Below, in pieces: positions 61,483 through 64,000 of a stretch of DNA of 64,000 nucleotides. Under the pieces are notes generated by a model, which worked only from the letters and a program-made list of their open reading frames with translations, searched no databases and was not told the origin of the DNA. The position numbers and the translations under genes are program-made. How positions within the stretch are numbered: the stretch's first letter is position 1; each line of letters starts with the position of its first letter. Source of the stretch: Streptomyces sp. NBC_01241 (lineage in GTDB: Bacteria > Actinomycetota > Actinomycetes > Streptomycetales > Streptomycetaceae). The stretch is taken from positions 2,328,501 to 2,392,500 of the forward strand of contig NZ_CP108494.1 of NCBI RefSeq assembly GCF_041435435.1, given 5' to 3'.

Positions 61483-62514
61483 TCAGAGTTCCACGCGCGC
61501 GGCGATCGGAAGGTGGTCGCTGTCCGTCGCCGGGAGTGTCCACGACGACATCGGTTCGACGCCCCTCACCATGATCTGGTCGATCCGCGCCATCGGGAAC
61601 GAGGCCGGCCAGCTGAAGCCGAAGCCGTCGCCGGCCGCGCCCTGGGTGGACCGCATCTGCGAGGTGACCGCGTTGAGCGAGCGGTCGTTCATCGTGCCGT
61701 TGAGGTCACCGAGCAGGATCACCTTGCCGAGCCGTTCGCCGGCGATGGCCGTGCCCAGGGCGTCGGCGCTGTCGTCGCGCTGGTTGGCGGTGAATCCGGC
61801 GTGCAGTTTGACGCGTACGGACGGCAGGTGGGCCACGTAGACGGCGACGTCGCCCTCGGGTGTGCGCACCGTGGAGCGCATCGCCCGGGTCCAGCCCATC
61901 TTGATGTCGACCGGCCGGGTGCTGCTCATCGGGTACTTGCTCCACAGGCCGACGGTCCCCTGTACCGAGTGGTACGGGAAGTGGCCGGCGAGCGCCGCCT
62001 TGTACGTCGGCACCTGGTCGCTCGGGAGCTCCTGCAGGGCGACGATGTCGGCGCCGGAGCCCGCGACCTGCCGGGCGGTGCCCGCGGGGTCGGGGTTGTC
62101 CGCGTTGACGTTGTGGGTGGCCACGGTCAGGTCCCCGCCGCTGCCCGACTTGTCGGAGAACATCAGCCCGCCGAAGAGGTTGAGCCAGACCGCGACCGGC
62201 AGCAGCAGGGCGATCAGCGCGGTCGCCGAGCGGCGTACCAGGCCCAGGATCAGCAGCAGCGGGACGCATACGCCGATCCACGGCAGGAACGTCTCGGTGA
62301 GGCTGCCCAGGTTGCCGATGGTGTTCGGGATCTCCGCGTGGAAGACCATCACGAGGGTGAGGAGGACCGCGCAGACGGCGAGGACGATTCCGCGCCGCCA
62401 GATGTCCTTGTCGCGGATCCGTCTGTCGAGCAGGCCCCGGAAGCGGGATCCGGACCCGGCGCGCTGCGGCTCCGCACGGTCGTTTCCGGTGTCCGGTCCG
62501 TACGCCTGCACCAT
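61483..62514 (-). CDS. Endonuclease/exonuclease/phosphatase-family membrane protein
   Basis: 343 residues. About three membrane helices in residues 40-115 (GIVLAVCAVLLTLVMVFHAE and others), then an EEP domain facing outward: ATHNVNADN, VALQELPSDQ with the metal Glu, VILLGDLNGTMND with Asp/Asn, and a final DSDHLPIAARVEL with the catalytic Asp-His. Such actinobacterial proteins hydrolyse nucleic acid or phospholipid-type phosphodiesters outside the cell. GAGGAAG precedes the ATG. Transcribed alone. Confidence 0.9.
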   Translation of the reverse strand: MVQAYGPDTGNDRAEPQRAGSGSRFRGLLDRRIRDKDIWRRGIVLAVCAVLLTLVMVFHAEIPNTIGNLGSLTETFLPWIGVCVPLLLILGLVRRSATALIALLLPVAVWLNLFGGLMFSDKSGSGGDLTVATHNVNADNPDPAGTARQVAGSGADIVALQELPSDQVPTYKAALAGHFPYHSVQGTVGLWSKYPMSSTRPVDIKMGWTRAMRSTVRTPEGDVAVYVAHLPSVRVKLHAGFTANQRDDSADALGTAIAGERLGKVILLGDLNGTMNDRSLNAVTSQMRSTQGAAGDGFGFSWPASFPMARIDQIMVRGVEPMSSWTLPATDSDHLPIAARVEL

Positions 62515-62693
62515 CGCGCTTCCTCACTGCCTTGCCTTGCGTGTCGCCGCGCCCTCGACCCTAGGCGATGGGCGGCGTGATTCCCGTCGTCCACGACGGC
62601 CGTACTGTCACGAGGACGACGGGCGGGGTCCGGAGAGTTCCGGCCGGGAGGGATCTGCGGCGGCTTGTGACAGAACGATCACACTCGGGCGGG

Positions 62694-62774
62694 CAGCCGC
62701 CCGTGGCGGGCCACGCAGGTCAGCCCTCCGTGGTGAGCCGGACAAGTCAGCCGTCCGTGGCGGCGGGGCGGGGG
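62694..62774. repeat. 27-bp tandem repeat at TetR stop
   Basis: Three units with a 27-base period starting CAGCCGCCCGTGG (62694), CAGCCCTCCGTGG (62721) and CAGCCGTCCGTGG (62748). The last spans the stop codon of the TetR gene on the minus strand (62747-62749). Confidence 0.7.
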
Positions 62775-63484
62775 GCGAGGCCCTCCGTCAGTGCCTGGAT
62801 GATGCGGTCCGCGAGGTCCTCGGGCAGCGGCGCGTCGGGGCGGTGGATGGTGCGTACGAGCATGGGCCCCAGGAACAGGTCGTCCATCAGTTCCACGTCC
62901 AGGTCCCCGCGGAGCTCGCCCGCGTCGACCGCCCGCTGTACGGCGGCCAGCATGGCGACGCGGCGGGGGGCGATGACGGTGCAGTGGTATTCGGTCCACA
63001 GCTTGGGGTGGCTCTTCATCTGCGCGAAGACGTTGTGGAGCAGGACGGAGGAGCGCTGGGCGAGGCCGCGCCGGCGCAACGACTCCAGCAGCAGCCGCAG
63101 GTCGTCGAGTCCAGCGGTGCCGGAGACGGCGGGTTCCGAGGGTTCGACGTCGCGCAGGACGTCGACGAAGAGCTCCTCCTTGCCGCTCCACCTCCGATAG
63201 ATGGTCGCCTTGCCGACCCCGGCGGTCCGGGCAATGCGTTCGATGGACAGGCCGGCGAGGGGCTCACCGGCCTCCAGCAGTTCGACGACGGCGTCCAGGA
63301 TCGCCCGCTCGGCCGCCGCGCTGCGCGGTCGGCCCCTGCGCGGTTCCGCATCTTGCCGGACCGGGCACTTCCGGTCCTGCGCCTGCGTCTCTGGCTGCGC
63401 TTCTGCCTGTGCCTCGACCGGTGCCGCTGCCGATGCCTCTGCCGCTGCCTCTGCCTCTGCCTCTGCCTCTGCCTCTGCCCGCAC
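62747..63484 (-). CDS. TetR-family regulator with Glu-Ala repeat N-terminus
   Basis: 245 residues. An N-terminal 45-residue tail is Glu/Ala/Gln-rich, mostly AE repeats from a hexanucleotide microsatellite. The helix-turn-helix follows: RERAILDAVVELL-like AAAERAILDAVVELLEAGEP, then SIERIARTAGVGKATIYRRW with the recognition helix. The C-terminal domain is TetR_C-like (AcrR type). GTG start with AGAGGTGGG upstream. Same direction as, and downstream of, the MFS gene at the window edge, which it may regulate. Confidence 0.88.
   Translation of the reverse strand: MRAEAEAEAEAEAAAEASAAAPVEAQAEAQPETQAQDRKCPVRQDAEPRRGRPRSAAAERAILDAVVELLEAGEPLAGLSIERIARTAGVGKATIYRRWSGKEELFVDVLRDVEPSEPAVSGTAGLDDLRLLLESLRRRGLAQRSSVLLHNVFAQMKSHPKLWTEYHCTVIAPRRVAMLAAVQRAVDAGELRGDLDVELMDDLFLGPMLVRTIHRPDAPLPEDLADRIIQALTEGLAPRPAATDG
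63429..63480 (-). repeat. Hexanucleotide microsatellite in the TetR gene
   Basis: Consecutive GAGGCA (minus strand) units, about six perfect and some degenerate, encoding Glu-Ala. In frame; gain or loss of a unit changes the tail by two residues without a frameshift. Confidence 0.85.
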
Positions 63485-63628
63485 GTGAACCCACCTCTCG
63501 CCGCACCGCCCGCCGCCTCCACTTCGATTCTCGCCGACTGCCGCGGTACCTCTGTGGGCCGCCCCCGGGTCCGGGTCCCGGGGATCTGTCCGGCACCCGG
63601 GGCGGCGTGTTTCAGCTCGCCGGGGCCG

Positions 63629-64000
63629 TCACCGGTCCGCCCCGGCACGCACCGGCCGTTCGCTCTCGCCGGACTCCCCGGCCCCCCGTGCGGCAGGCAC
63701 CTTCCCCGGCAGGAACAGCCCGACCACGATCATGCCCACCAGGGCAATGGCCGCCGAACCGATGGCGGTGACATGCATCGCCTTCAGGAACGCGTCGTGC
63801 GCGGCGGCGACCAGCGGGACACCCGCCGGCCCCAGCTTGTCCGCGATGCCGAGCGTGGCCTCGATCGACTCCCCCGCCGCCTCCCTGGCACCGGCCGGAA
63901 CGGCACCGAGGTGCCCCTCCATGCTGCCGCGGTAGACGGTGGACAGCACCGAGCCGAGCACCGCGATCCCGAGCGCCCCGCCGACCTGCCGGAACGTGTT
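63629..64000 (-). CDS. MFS exporter, DHA2 family, C-terminal end (partial)
   Basis: The visible 123 codons begin [20 protein letters not shown], the conserved helix of DHA2 (14-helix) drug exporters that contains the proline-free motif near helix 13, and include a final helix [19 protein letters not shown]. The start lies beyond the window. It is upstream of, and in the same direction as, the TetR gene at 62747. Confidence 0.88.
   Translation of the reverse strand, partial: NTFRQVGGALGIAVLGSVLSTVYRGSMEGHLGAVPAGAREAAGESIEATLGIADKLGPAGVPLVAAAHDAFLKAMHVTAIGSAAIALVGMIVVGLFLPGKVPAARGAGESGESERPVRAGADR

Noticed and set aside
1..64000. A secondary-metabolite gene cluster
   Set aside because: No PKS, NRPS, terpene or RiPP core enzymes were seen. 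The isolated oxidoreductases and regulators do not form a biosynthetic cluster.

Overview
The window is high-GC actinobacterial DNA and almost certainly a Streptomyces chromosome. The signs are third-position G/C, GTG and TTG starts, several starts that look leaderless, a rare TTA codon, and a set of typical Streptomyces genes (type II glutamine synthetase, GlnE, GlnA2, a MalEFG locus without its own ATPase, DUF3105/DUF305). From memory, the gene order glnII ... pullulanase, amylase, mal genes ... glnE ... nadE/glnA2 resembles the S. coelicolor core chromosome. That comparison could not be run here.

Layout. 0-5.6 kb: an SDR tail, a small lipoprotein, an ArsC-like protein, an oxidoreductase, and a translationally coupled pair made of a TROVE-like/vWA protein and an uncharacterised partner with a Fis-like helix-turn-helix. 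5.6-7.8 kb: glnII behind a GlnR-like box but broken by a one-base deletion, then a short cysteine-containing leader ORF and a winged-helix regulator. 7.9-19.3 kb: an MMPL exporter divergent from a histidine kinase/response regulator pair, a membrane protein with a sigma-factor-like N-terminus, a metal-dependent hydrolase with a ferredoxin reductase, and a TetR gene split by a complete IS1380-family element with a 5-bp target duplication.

19.3-36.7 kb is an alpha-glucan utilisation locus: a STAND ATPase, a secreted two-headed amylase/pullulanase, a secreted alpha-amylase with a starch-binding domain, and the operon malE-malF-malG-alpha-glucosidase-lacI. A second, divergent LacI gene (malR) sits at the far end. 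GCAAG/CTTGC operator motifs lie in front of the amylase and in the malE-malR gap. The secreted enzymes cut starch and pullulan, MalEFG import maltodextrins (presumably powered by an ATPase encoded elsewhere), the glucosidase finishes them inside, and the two LacI paralogues control the system.

36.7-45.2 kb: a PAP2 phosphatase, glnE, a PNPOx-like protein, a DUF6191-type protein with a TTA codon, a PrmC-like methyltransferase, and an MFS exporter divergent from its TetR around a clear operator. 45.3-53.4 kb looks like an inserted and partly decayed island: a truncated SDR, an AhpD-like protein, a PEP-mutase-family protein, about 1.9 kb of gene fragments, and a three-gene DyP-peroxidase/catalase-like cassette. 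It ends at a tRNA 3'-end-like remnant and a tyrosine-integrase C-terminal fragment. 53.4-64 kb: glnA2, DUF3105/DUF305, a CBS protein, a copper operon with a CsoR-type box and a multicopper oxidase, nadE, an endonuclease/phosphatase-family membrane protein, a TetR and the tail of an MFS exporter. Four tandem minisatellites lie exactly at or just after stop codons, an unexplained recurring pattern.
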